Shown: positions 27,037 through 34,755 of the stretch, piece after piece
Layout: each line of letters opens with the position of its first letter
Numbering within the stretch: the stretch's first letter is position 1
Notes under the pieces: model-generated
Databases searched by the model: none
Seen by the model: only the letters and a program-made list of their open reading frames with translations
Told to the model about the DNA's origin: nothing
Origin: Anaerovirgula multivorans
GTDB taxonomy: Bacteria; Bacillota; Clostridia; Peptostreptococcales; Natronincolaceae
NCBI RefSeq assembly: GCF_900188145.1
Contig: NZ_FZOJ01000009.1
Coordinates: 62,001 to 126,000, forward strand
Direction: 5' to 3'
Length of the DNA: 64,000 bases
Translations under genes and position numbers: made by a program

Positions 27037-28113
27037 ATGTCACTTACTAAAAATAGGATTTTGGCAATTAATCCAGGTGCAACCTCTACGAAAATAGCAG
27101 TATATGAGGAAGAGACACTACTTTTTAAAAAGACTGTAGAGCATTCAGTGAAGGACTTGGAAAAATATACGAAGATATTTGATCAGTATGAATATCGTTT
27201 AGAACTAGTTCTACAAGCTCTTAAGGAAGAAAATACAGAGCTAGAAAACTTAGCAGCCATAGTGGGACGGGGTGGGCTCTTGAAGCCTTTAGCTGGCGGA
27301 ACCTATCAAGTAACCGAAAAGATGGTTGAGGATTTAAAAAAGGCAGAGCAAGGGGAGCATGCTTCTAATTTAGGTGCGGTGATGGCTTTAAATTTAGCAA
27401 ATCAGTTAAACATTTCAGCTTTTATTGTGGATCCTGTTTCTGTTGATGAAATAGAACCAGTAGCTAGAGTTTCTGGATTAGCTGATTTAAAAAGAATAAG
27501 TTTATCCCATGCATTAAATATGAAGGCGGTAGCTCGGAAGGTTGCTAAAGAAATGGGCAAAAAATATGAAGAAGTCAATTTTGTAGTTGTACATCTAGGT
27601 ACAGGAGTTTCTGTAACTCCTCATAAAAAGGGAAAGATGATTGACGTAAATAATGCCAAGGCAGAGGGACCCTTTTCTCCTGATCGATGTGGTGGATTGC
27701 CAGTAGATCAACTGGTGAAGCTATGCTTTTCTGGGAAATACTCCTATGATGAGCTAAAAGAGAAGCTAGGTAGTAAAGGTGGCCTTTACTCCTATTTTGG
27801 GACGATGGATGTCCGTGAGGTAGAAGGGATGGCTAATAACGGCAATCAACAGGCAGATATTGTATTAGATGCTTTAGCATATCAAGTTGCTAAGGAAATT
27901 GGTGCTATGTCTGCAGTATTAATGGGTGAAGTTGATAGGATCATTTTGACAGGTGGAATTGCTTATTCAAAAAGAATTGTTGATGATATTATAAAACGCG
28001 TTAAATTCATTGCACCTGTTGAAGTTGTTCCAGGTGAGGAGGAGCTTGAATCATTAGTCTTCGGTGCGTTAAGGGTTATACGAGGTGAAGAAAAGGCAGC
28101 AACATATAGTTAA
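27037..28113 (+). CDS. buk: Butyrate kinase
   Basis: A 358-residue ASKHA-fold acid kinase. Visible motifs are ILAINPGATSTKIAVYE (phosphate 1), GRGGLLKPLAGGTYQV, VVHLGTGVSVTPHKKG and the adenosine region RIILTGGIAYSKRIVDDI. It makes ATP from acyl-phosphate, here likely branched-chain or butyryl-phosphate. No phosphotransbutyrylase gene is adjacent, which is unusual. It leads the operon of 2-oxoacid oxidoreductase subunits. Confidence 0.95.
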   Translation: MSLTKNRILAINPGATSTKIAVYEEETLLFKKTVEHSVKDLEKYTKIFDQYEYRLELVLQALKEENTELENLAAIVGRGGLLKPLAGGTYQVTEKMVEDLKKAEQGEHASNLGAVMALNLANQLNISAFIVDPVSVDEIEPVARVSGLADLKRISLSHALNMKAVARKVAKEMGKKYEEVNFVVVHLGTGVSVTPHKKGKMIDVNNAKAEGPFSPDRCGGLPVDQLVKLCFSGKYSYDELKEKLGSKGGLYSYFGTMDVREVEGMANNGNQQADIVLDALAYQVAKEIGAMSAVLMGEVDRIILTGGIAYSKRIVDDIIKRVKFIAPVEVVPGEEELESLVFGALRVIRGEEKAATYS

Positions 28114-28141
28114 TTGGTAAACAAGTAAAGGAGGGACTGTT

Positions 28142-28345
28142 ATGGCAAAGGTAGATGTGTTAGAGAAGTACTGTAAGAGTTGTGGTCTTTGTATCGATGT
28201 TTGTCCTAAAAAGATCCTAGCTATTGGAGATAAAACAAACCAAAAAGGATATTTTACTGTGGCTTGTAAGGATCAAGAAAAATGTATAGGATGCGCTTTA
28301 TGTGCAACCGTTTGTCCTGATGTAGCGATAGAGGTTTATAAATAA
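28142..28345 (+). CDS. 2-oxoacid:ferredoxin oxidoreductase, ferredoxin-like delta subunit
   Basis: A 67-residue protein with two 4Fe-4S motifs (CKSCGLCIDVCP and CIGCALCATVCP). It is the delta subunit of the archaeal-type four-subunit oxidoreductases and passes electrons to ferredoxin. It lies 28 nt after buk and 28 nt before the alpha subunit, with a GGAGG site before the ATG. Confidence 0.93.
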   Translation: MAKVDVLEKYCKSCGLCIDVCPKKILAIGDKTNQKGYFTVACKDQEKCIGCALCATVCPDVAIEVYK

Positions 28346-28373
28346 GAATTTAGGAAAGGAGCTGAAATACTCG

Positions 28374-29444
28374 ATGGAAAAAGTACTATTAAAAGGAAAT
28401 GAGATTATTGGTGAAGCTGCCATTCGTTCAGGCTGTAAATTATTTTTCGGATATCCCATTACTCCGTCAACGGAGGTAGTAGAATATTTATCTAAGCATT
28501 TACCACCAAAGGGTGGCACAGTACTACAGGCAGAGGATGAAATTGGAGCCATTAATATGTGCTACGGTGCTGCCTGTACAGGTTCTAGAGTTATGACGGC
28601 ATCATCAAGTCCTGGAATCAGTTTGAAGCAGGAGGGGATTTCCTACAGTGCAGCAGCAGAACTTCCTATGGTGATTGTAAATGTTAACCGTTGTGGTCCA
28701 GGACTAGGTGGGTTAGGACCAGCTCAATCCGATTATTTCCAATCAGTAAAGGGTGGAGGACATGGTGACTATCGCTTAATTGTTTTAGCACCTTCCAAAG
28801 CTCAGGAGCTCTATGACTTTACTATGGAAGCATTTGATATGGCTGATAAATATCGTAATCCAGTTTTAATTTTATCTGACGGATTTTTAGGTCAAACGAT
28901 GGAGCCCGTAGTTTTAAAGGATAGACCTGAACCACCGAAGGTTGACAGAAACTGGGTGGTTAATGGAGCTAAGGGAAGAAAGAAACGTATATTGGCTAGT
29001 TATTCTTTAACTAATGAAATCGGTGAAGCCAACAACCAACGTTGGGAAGCTAAATATAAGGAGATTCAAGAGAAGGAGCAACGCTGGGAAGAATTCTATA
29101 CAGAGGATGCGGAATACTTGCTAGTGAGCTATGGAACAACTGGGAGAATTTGTAAGAGTACTGTACTGAATGCTCGTAAGAAAGGAATTAAGCTAGGTCT
29201 AATTCGGCCTATTACCCTATGGCCATATCCTGAAAAAGCTTTCATTCCTTATAAGGAGAAAGTGAAAGGTATGGTAACCATTGAATTAAATACAGGACAA
29301 ATGATAGAAGATGTTAAGCTTGCAGTAGAGTGTAAGATGCCAGTTCATCTTTATCGAAGACAGGGTGGTATGCTACCAACGGAACATGAAATACTAGACT
29401 ATGTTGAAGATATATTTAGTTTAACAGCAGTGGAGGAGGTGTAG
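28374..29444 (+). CDS. 2-oxoacid:ferredoxin oxidoreductase subunit alpha
   Basis: A 356-residue pyrimidine-binding-type subunit (FFGYPITPSTEVVEYL, EDEIGAINMCYGAACTG, SSPGISLKQEGISYS). It is of the 2-oxoglutarate/2-oxoisovalerate class. With buk upstream, the enzyme probably oxidatively decarboxylates branched-chain or aromatic 2-oxo acids to acyl-CoA, but the substrate cannot be fixed from the sequence. The next gene begins 3 nt after the stop. Confidence 0.9.
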   Translation: MEKVLLKGNEIIGEAAIRSGCKLFFGYPITPSTEVVEYLSKHLPPKGGTVLQAEDEIGAINMCYGAACTGSRVMTASSSPGISLKQEGISYSAAAELPMVIVNVNRCGPGLGGLGPAQSDYFQSVKGGGHGDYRLIVLAPSKAQELYDFTMEAFDMADKYRNPVLILSDGFLGQTMEPVVLKDRPEPPKVDRNWVVNGAKGRKKRILASYSLTNEIGEANNQRWEAKYKEIQEKEQRWEEFYTEDAEYLLVSYGTTGRICKSTVLNARKKGIKLGLIRPITLWPYPEKAFIPYKEKVKGMVTIELNTGQMIEDVKLAVECKMPVHLYRRQGGMLPTEHEILDYVEDIFSLTAVEEV

Positions 29445-29447
29445 GTG

Positions 29448-30200
29448 ATGGAAAAAGTATTTGCTAGAACAAAAGGATTAACAGATATTCCTTTTTCATT
29501 CTGCCCAGGATGTACCCATGGAACAATCATGAGGTTAGTTGCTGAGGTACTTGAAGAATTAAATATTATTGAAGATACAATCGGAATTTCCCCTGTAGGA
29601 TGTGCAGGTTTCTGTCAGGACTTTTTCAGCTGTGACTTTGTAGGGGCTCCCCATGGTAGAGCTCAAGCGGTGGGAATAGGTGTAAAAAGAGCACTTCCTG
29701 ATAGAATGGTCTTCACCTATCAAGGAGATGGCGATATTGCTGCTATAGGGACACAACATGCTATTCATGCTGCAGCAAGAGGTGAAAAAATCACTTCTAT
29801 TATGGTGAATAATGCTATCTACGGAATGACTGGAGGACAGATGGCACCCACTACACTTGAAGGAATGAAGACATCTACTAGTCCTTATGGAAGAAATCCT
29901 CTTGTTGATGGTTTGCCGATGGACTTTCCAAAAATCATTGCTAATCTTGAGGGTGCTGTATATGTAGCTTCTGTTTCAGTAGATACACCAAAAAACATTC
30001 AACAGGCGAAAAAAGCTATTAAAAAAGCATTTAAGGTTCAACAGGCTGGATTAGGCTTTGCGTTAGTAAGTGTTTTATCGACCTGCCCTACCAACTGGGG
30101 TATGACACCTGTAGATAGCTTGAAATGGTTACGAGAAAATATGATGCCTGTTTATGCGATGGGTGAACTAAAGGTGACAGAGGAGGTAAAGAGCTTATGA
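29448..30200 (+). CDS. 2-oxoacid:ferredoxin oxidoreductase subunit beta (TPP-binding)
   Basis: A 250-residue TPP-binding subunit. Cysteines of the Fe-S/TPP region appear in FCPGCTHGT, VGCAGFCQDFF. The TPP motif is GDGDIAAIGTQHAIHAAARG ending in VNNAIYGMTGGQMAPTT. I chose ATG 29448 (spacing 7 from GAGGAGGT) over the GTG at 29445. Its stop overlaps the gamma start (ATGA). Confidence 0.92.
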   Translation: MEKVFARTKGLTDIPFSFCPGCTHGTIMRLVAEVLEELNIIEDTIGISPVGCAGFCQDFFSCDFVGAPHGRAQAVGIGVKRALPDRMVFTYQGDGDIAAIGTQHAIHAAARGEKITSIMVNNAIYGMTGGQMAPTTLEGMKTSTSPYGRNPLVDGLPMDFPKIIANLEGAVYVASVSVDTPKNIQQAKKAIKKAFKVQQAGLGFALVSVLSTCPTNWGMTPVDSLKWLRENMMPVYAMGELKVTEEVKSL

Positions 30201-30733
30201 TGGATAAAGTAATACTTGCAGGCTTTGGTGGCCAGGGGGTCATGTTTTTAGGTAAAGTTTTAGCTTATGCAGGAATGGGTTCTGATTTAGACCTTTGCTG
30301 GATTCCCTCCTATGGCCCTGAAATGCGGGGAGGTACTGCCAACTGTTCTGTAATACTTTCAGATGAAGAAATACACTCCCCTGTTATTGATTTCGCTGAT
30401 GCTGCTCTTGTACTAAACAAACCAGCCTATGATAAATTTGCACTTCGTATCAAACCAGGTGGCGTATTGGTTGTAAACTCCTCTCTTGCTAAATTGGAGG
30501 ATGCAAGGGATGATATAAAAATCATTGAAATCCCTGCTACGGATATTGCCAATGAAATAGGCAATACAGGTATTGCCAATATGGTGTGTCTAGGTGCATT
30601 ACTACCAAATTTGACTCTAATTGATTTAGATAAAATTAAGAAGGCTATGGATAAACTAACCAGTAAGAAACCAGAATTACTGGAAATCAACTTAACTGCT
30701 ATTCATAAAGGAATAGAATATATTAACGGATAA
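30197..30733 (+). CDS. 2-oxoacid:ferredoxin oxidoreductase subunit gamma
   Basis: A 178-residue subunit starting with the gamma-domain motif VILAGFGGQGVMFLGKVLA, then SYGPEMRGGTANCSVILSD. It closes the delta-alpha-beta-gamma set. The 4-nt ATGA overlap with the beta gene supports coupled translation. A dispersed repeat copy begins 5 bp after the stop. Confidence 0.92.
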   Translation: MMDKVILAGFGGQGVMFLGKVLAYAGMGSDLDLCWIPSYGPEMRGGTANCSVILSDEEIHSPVIDFADAALVLNKPAYDKFALRIKPGGVLVVNSSLAKLEDARDDIKIIEIPATDIANEIGNTGIANMVCLGALLPNLTLIDLDKIKKAMDKLTSKKPELLEINLTAIHKGIEYING

Positions 30734-30737
30734 ATAA

Positions 30738-30860
30738 GGGTATATAGACATACGCTTTTAAAGCTAAATTTTAATATACACGGTCTACGGTTTTGCCCAA
30801 AACTGTGGGCTGCAAATGTAGCCCTTAGTATATTAAAATTTAGGGGCGTATGTCTATACC
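30738..30860. repeat. Palindromic dispersed repeat, copy 4 (full)
   Basis: The outer arms GGTATATAGACATACGC and GCGTATGTCTATACC match except for a TA insertion, and the inner arms TAAATTTTAATATA and TATATTAAAATTTA match perfectly. The core is CGGTCTACGGTTTTGCCC and the central hairpin is GGGCT/AGCCC with the loop GCAAATGT, the same as in copy 1 but for one base. It lies between the gamma gene and its terminator. Confidence 0.75.
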
Positions 30861-30862
30861 AA

Positions 30863-30915
30863 TAGAGAGATCCTCTAATAAGATTGCTTTATCTTGTTAG
30901 GAGGGCCTCTTTTAA
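30863..30915 (+). terminator. Terminator of the buk-oxidoreductase operon
   Basis: CCTCTAATAAGAT pairs with ATCTTGTTAGGAGG (one bulge, one G-U pair). AGAG/CTCT extends the stem, and TTTT follows. Confidence 0.75.
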
Positions 30916-31143
30916 TCATGGGAGGGGAAAACAAAAGGCTCCTTCTTTGGGAAATAAAAGACTGTTTTCATGAAAAAATATAGTTGATAACAATGAATAG
31001 CTAACTAAGACGCTTGTGATAGAAGAATTTCCATCATTTTTTCTATATGTAAAATAGAACCTATTCCCCCTACTAGAATATATTATAGTAGAGTATATTC
31101 CAATTATATATTCTAAATAATATATAAAGGAGGAAATCGAGTT

Positions 31144-31932
31144 ATGTACCATATGTATTACCATCAAATGCCATGCCCCCATGGAACAATACCATACATT
31201 ATTCAGGCAGGCGACACTTATTATAGATTAGCAGTTCGATTCAATGTTACGGTTCAAGCAATTATGGCAGCAAATCCAACTGTTAATCCTAATATGTTAA
31301 TGATTGGTCAACAAATTTGTATCCCTGTTGTTGTACCTCCTACTACTTGCCCAAGAGGAACCATGCCGCATGTCATTAGAGCTGGAGATACTTTTTATGC
31401 ACTAGCTAGAGCCCATAATATATCTTTAGATGCTTTGATAGCAGCTAACCCTGGGGTCAATCCAGATAGGCTATTTATAGGACAAATAATTTGTATACCA
31501 ACACATACACCACCGCCACCACCACCGCCACCACCTGTATGTCCTACTTTAAGACGTACTAGTAGAGGGGAGTCAGTACGGAGACTTCAAGGGTTGTTAA
31601 GGGATGCTGGATTTGATCCAGGACCTATTGATGGTATTTTTGGCGCAAGAACTGAAGCGGCAGTAAGAGCTTTCCAAACGAGCAGGGGACTCACTGTTGA
31701 TGGCATAGTAGGCGTACGGACATGGACTGCCCTAGGTGTAGATTGTGGTGTTACACCACCACCACCACCTTGTCCAACAGGAACAACTCCTTATACCATA
31801 AGATCAGGAGATACCTTCTTTAATCTTGCCGCAAGATATAATACAACTGTAGAAGCAATAAGAAGAGCAAATCCAACTGTAAATCCTGATGCTTTACAAA
31901 TCGGTCAACTAATCTGTATACCAACAACCTAA
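31144..31932 (+). CDS. Triple LysM protein with peptidoglycan-binding domain
   Basis: A 262-residue protein with LysM domains at about 17-60, 74-117 and 216-259 (each with the IQAGDTYYRLA/IRAGDTFYALA/IRSGDTFFNLA start and QQICIP/QIICIP/QLICIP end). A PG_binding_1 domain (about 130-195, RGESVRRLQGLLRDAGFDPG, GIFGARTEAAVRAFQ) lies between the second and third. Proline runs (nine and six) act as linkers. It has no signal peptide, which fits a spore coat/cortex protein such as SafA. An AAAGGAGG site lies before ATG. Confidence 0.9.
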   Translation: MYHMYYHQMPCPHGTIPYIIQAGDTYYRLAVRFNVTVQAIMAANPTVNPNMLMIGQQICIPVVVPPTTCPRGTMPHVIRAGDTFYALARAHNISLDALIAANPGVNPDRLFIGQIICIPTHTPPPPPPPPPVCPTLRRTSRGESVRRLQGLLRDAGFDPGPIDGIFGARTEAAVRAFQTSRGLTVDGIVGVRTWTALGVDCGVTPPPPPCPTGTTPYTIRSGDTFFNLAARYNTTVEAIRRANPTVNPDALQIGQLICIPTT

Positions 31933-31993
31933 ATTGGATAAAGCGTAGTAGATGCAAAGGAAAAGAGAATAACTTCATAATAAACCTCAATAT

Positions 31994-32026
31994 AAGAAGG
32001 GCTCTAATAAAAAGGAGCTCTTCTTT
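31994..32026 (+). terminator. Probable terminator after the LysM gene
   Basis: AAGAAGGGCTC pairs with GAGCTCTTCTT (one G-U pair). The following T-run is short (TTTAGTT). Confidence 0.55.
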
Positions 32027-32128
32027 AGTTATGTCAGATATAATAGATGTATAAAAGAATAAAGAAATCCTGCTGGATAAATAATATATATTGACATAAA
32101 GTAAAATCCATGATATTCTGTTGTTAGA

Positions 32129-32150
32129 ACATTTCGAAATACGAAGTATT
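32129..32150. promoter_or_regulatory. Palindromic operator in front of marR
   Basis: ATTTCGAAATACGAAGTATT, nearly the same as the site at 32722. The half-site TTTCG/CGAA(A/G) flanks AAATA. It lies about 18-39 nt before the TTG start of the MarR gene, where a bound repressor would block expression of its own gene. Confidence 0.6.
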
Positions 32151-32167
32151 CTAAGGGGGTAATAATT

Positions 32168-32656
32168 TTGGATGTCAACAGCCTATATGATTTATTTTTT
32201 GAAAATATAAAGAAACTATTTTATCCTGAAGAATGGATTAAACTTGATTTGTCCTTTTCTAAATCTGAAATCTTTACCATGTTACTGGTTGATAAGCATG
32301 GAGAAATTATTATGAGTCAAATCGCTGAAGATATTCATATTCCTATGAGTACTGCTACAGGAATGGTGGAGAGATTGGTAAAACTGGACTATTTAAGTCG
32401 TGAAAGAAGTGAACTAGATAGACGGATTGTTGTAATCAAATTAACAGATAAAGGAAAAGCCTTAATTAATCAGTTAAAAGAAATGGTATCCCACTATATC
32501 CATAGAATTAGTGAATCCCTTACAAAAGAAGAAATAGACTTATTAAGTAAGATTTTTATGAAGGTAATTCATATCATCAATGATGTAGGAGAAGAACAAA
32601 AACATGCAGAAAATCAAGAGAAAAAAGACAAAATCAAAAAAATAGAAATTGAATAA
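32168..32656 (+). CDS. MarR family transcriptional regulator
   Basis: A 162-residue MarR protein. The winged-helix runs from about residue 35 to 105 (MSQIAEDIHIPMSTATGMVE; SRERSELDRRIVVIKLTDKG). The C-terminal dimerisation helix (KVIHIINDVGEE) and the basic tail ending KKIEIE follow. The TTG start has AAGGGGGT upstream. The tail of about 35 residues is matched by the small protein at 33942-34154. The operator palindrome in front of it and in front of the ArsA gene suggests auto- and co-regulation. Confidence 0.88.
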   Translation: MDVNSLYDLFFENIKKLFYPEEWIKLDLSFSKSEIFTMLLVDKHGEIIMSQIAEDIHIPMSTATGMVERLVKLDYLSRERSELDRRIVVIKLTDKGKALINQLKEMVSHYIHRISESLTKEEIDLLSKIFMKVIHIINDVGEEQKHAENQEKKDKIKKIEIE

Positions 32657-32721
32657 CTTTTAGCAATCTAGAATAAATAAAGGTTTTAGCCCATTTACAG
32701 AAGTGGGCTTTAAACAAAACA

Positions 32722-32744
32722 CATATTTCGAAATACGAAATATT
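32722..32744. promoter_or_regulatory. Palindromic operator in front of the ArsA-type ATPase gene
   Basis: The arms ATATTTCG and CGAAATAT around AAATA are a perfect palindrome about 30-50 nt before the ATG of the ATPase gene. The same motif, with one substitution, precedes the marR gene. Confidence 0.65.
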
Positions 32745-32773
32745 CATAATGTGAAATTTGAGGAGGAATTATT

Positions 32774-33952
32774 ATGAGAATTATATTATACACGGGAAAA
32801 GGTGGCGTAGGGAAAACAAGTATTGCAGCTGCAACTGCCTTAAAAAGTGCAAAAAAAGGACTGAAAACATTGGTGGTAAGTACTGATGCAGCCCATAGTC
32901 TAGGGGATTCTCTAGATGTGCAGTTATCTCCTGAAGCTGTAGAGATTCAAAAAAACCTTTGGGCCCAGGAAATAGATACTATTCATGAAACGGAAAAGGG
33001 CTGGAAAAAGGTACAGGAGTATTTAACGGCTTTATTTACATCCAAGACTGTTAAAGATATTACTACTGAGGAACTAACTATTTTCCCAGGGATAGAAGAT
33101 TTATTAAGTCTACTGACAATATTGAGTTATTACAAAGAAAAGAAATACGATGTGATTGTCATAGATTGCGCGCCAACTGGGGAAACGCTTGCGCTACTTA
33201 GTTTTCCTGACATGTTTAGATGGTGGATGGATAAACTATTTCCAATTAAAAGAAAAGCGATTAAAATAACAAAGCCTATAATTGAACCGATTCTTGGCGT
33301 TCCTATGCCCTCTGATGGAGTGATGGGAGAAATAGAAAAAATATACAACCAAATGGACGAAATGAGGGAAATTTTATCAGATAGAAAGATAACTAGTGTT
33401 AGAATTGTTGTAAATCCCGAGAAAATGGTGGTAAAGGAAGCACAAAGAAGTTTCACTTATCTAAACCTATATAATTTCAATGTGGATGCAATTGTTGTAA
33501 ATAGAATGATGCCAGATAGTGTTTTAGATGATTATTTTAAAGCATGGAAGGAAATACACAAAAAATATAAAGAAATGATTATAGAAAGCTTTCACCCAGT
33601 ACCTATCTATTATGTACCACTTTTCGAAAATGAAGTTGTAGGTGTGAAAATGTTATCTAGAATGGGTGATAAGCTGTTTGAAAACAATGATCCTACTAAA
33701 ATTTATTACGATACAAAAACGCAGGAAATCATAAAGGAGGAGAAAGGCTATACTTTGTCCTTATATATGCCTTTTGTTGAAAAAGAAAATTTATTACTAA
33801 ATCAGAAGGGTGATGAGCTTATCATTAAAGCAGGTAGTTATAAGAGAAATATTATATTACCTAGGACTTTGCTGAACTATTCAATTAAGGGAGCAAAATT
33901 TGATAAGGAAACTCTAAAAGTAAAATTTGGCGGTGAAGATCATGATCAATGA
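32774..33952 (+). CDS. ArsA/GET3-family ATPase
   Basis: A 392-residue ArsA-type ATPase. The deviant Walker A is GKGGVGKTS (residues 8-16). Switch I-type VVSTDAAHSLGDSL and Walker B-like VIVIDCAPTGETL follow. A single ATPase half is present, with a C-terminal beta-rich extension (YTLSLYMPFVEKENLLL and so on), as in bacterial GET3-like proteins. No arsenite genes are near. It overlaps the next small gene by 11 nt. The role is unknown. Client-protein handling is a guess. Confidence 0.87.
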   Translation: MRIILYTGKGGVGKTSIAAATALKSAKKGLKTLVVSTDAAHSLGDSLDVQLSPEAVEIQKNLWAQEIDTIHETEKGWKKVQEYLTALFTSKTVKDITTEELTIFPGIEDLLSLLTILSYYKEKKYDVIVIDCAPTGETLALLSFPDMFRWWMDKLFPIKRKAIKITKPIIEPILGVPMPSDGVMGEIEKIYNQMDEMREILSDRKITSVRIVVNPEKMVVKEAQRSFTYLNLYNFNVDAIVVNRMMPDSVLDDYFKAWKEIHKKYKEMIIESFHPVPIYYVPLFENEVVGVKMLSRMGDKLFENNDPTKIYYDTKTQEIIKEEKGYTLSLYMPFVEKENLLLNQKGDELIIKAGSYKRNIILPRTLLNYSIKGAKFDKETLKVKFGGEDHDQ

Positions 33953-34154
33953 TAATCTTCTTAAAAGCCTCTTTAAAATGAAATTTGAAGTCATGACTGC
34001 TATGACAAATATGCTTCCTGATCATATACAAGAGCCTGTACAAAAGCTTCAAAATAAGGTCATCCATACAATCCATGAAGTAACAGAAGAGTATATAGAG
34101 AAGGGTGATATGACAAAGGAGAAAAAAAGCCTGAAATCTATAGAAATAGAATAG
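33942..34154 (+). CDS. Small protein matching the MarR C-terminal tail
   Basis: A 70-residue helical protein, start ATG 33942, overlapping the ATPase stop. Its last 36 residues (KVIHTIHEVTEE ... KEKKSLKSIEIE) align with the C-terminal tail of the MarR at 32168 (KVIHIINDVGEE ... EKKDKIKKIEIE) with about 16 identities. It lacks the winged helix. It could pair with the MarR dimerisation helix as an anti-repressor, or share a binding signal for the ATPase. Both are inference. The ribosome binding site is weak (GGTGAAG), which fits translational coupling. Confidence 0.8.
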   Translation: MINDNLLKSLFKMKFEVMTAMTNMLPDHIQEPVQKLQNKVIHTIHEVTEEYIEKGDMTKEKKSLKSIEIE

Positions 34155-34260
34155 ATTGAAGGAGTAAAAATTTTCTCTGAGTTGCGGCTGAATTTTATCC
34201 CTAAAATTACCTGGTATGTTACAATACCTTACGCAAAACAATAAAAAAGAGGTGATTTTA

Positions 34261-34440
34261 GTGGAAAAGAAACAGAAGCAGACTAAAAAAGGTATTGATA
34301 AGAACTTTTTTAATGAGATGAACTATGAACTCGCTGGTGATATTGGAGCTATTGATAATGAAGAAATGATGAATAATGAAAAGCTCATCACAGGAAAAAA
34401 TCGTGTTAATGGAAGCGTATTCAAGATTAAAAAGAAATAA
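34261..34440 (+). CDS. Small acid-soluble spore protein-like protein
   Basis: A 59-residue protein, GTG start behind AGAGGTGAT. Its central NYELAGDIGA closely matches the alpha/beta-type SASP signature and GPR cleavage site (K-x-E-[LIV]-A-x-[DE]-[LIVMF]-G). The C-terminal RVNGSVFKIKKK replaces the usual NGSVGG motif, so it is a divergent member. SASPs coat DNA in the spore. It is followed by a strong terminator. Confidence 0.6.
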   Translation: MEKKQKQTKKGIDKNFFNEMNYELAGDIGAIDNEEMMNNEKLITGKNRVNGSVFKIKKK

Positions 34441-34448
34441 TAAATGTC

Positions 34449-34486
34449 AAAGGATTCCTAATTATCTAGGAATCCTTATTTTTTTT
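34449..34486 (+). terminator. Terminator after the SASP-like gene
   Basis: A perfect 11-bp stem AAGGATTCCTA/TAGGAATCCTT with loop ATTATC is followed by ATTTTTTTT. Confidence 0.92.
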
Positions 34487-34755
34487 AGGTAAAAACAGCA
34501 AAAAATTATCGTTGAGTTTAATCTATTGCAATCAAGTTAGGTAAATAGTTTTTATAATTGATAGAGCACATTATGCTATAATTAAACAAAAGAACATAAA
34601 TATATGTTGATTATTTGAAGATATCAAGTGAATCTGGCTTTGTAGGAGTAAGACTGATCCACAAAATTATAAAAAATTATCTATGATAGTAAATATCGAT
34701 CATTATTTAGACAATTATAAAATTTAAAAATATTTATAAAAGAGGAGAGATGATG
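34487..34755. other. Intergenic region without recognised feature
   Basis: AT-rich DNA. A TATAAT at 34577-34582 has no -35 at proper distance (TTGATA is 13 nt upstream). I see no structured leader and no gene. Confidence 0.4.

Noticed and set aside
27037-27100. Sigma-54 promoter before buk
   Set aside because: No GG-N10-GC element is present upstream, and no bEBP gene is nearby. The regulator is LysR type.
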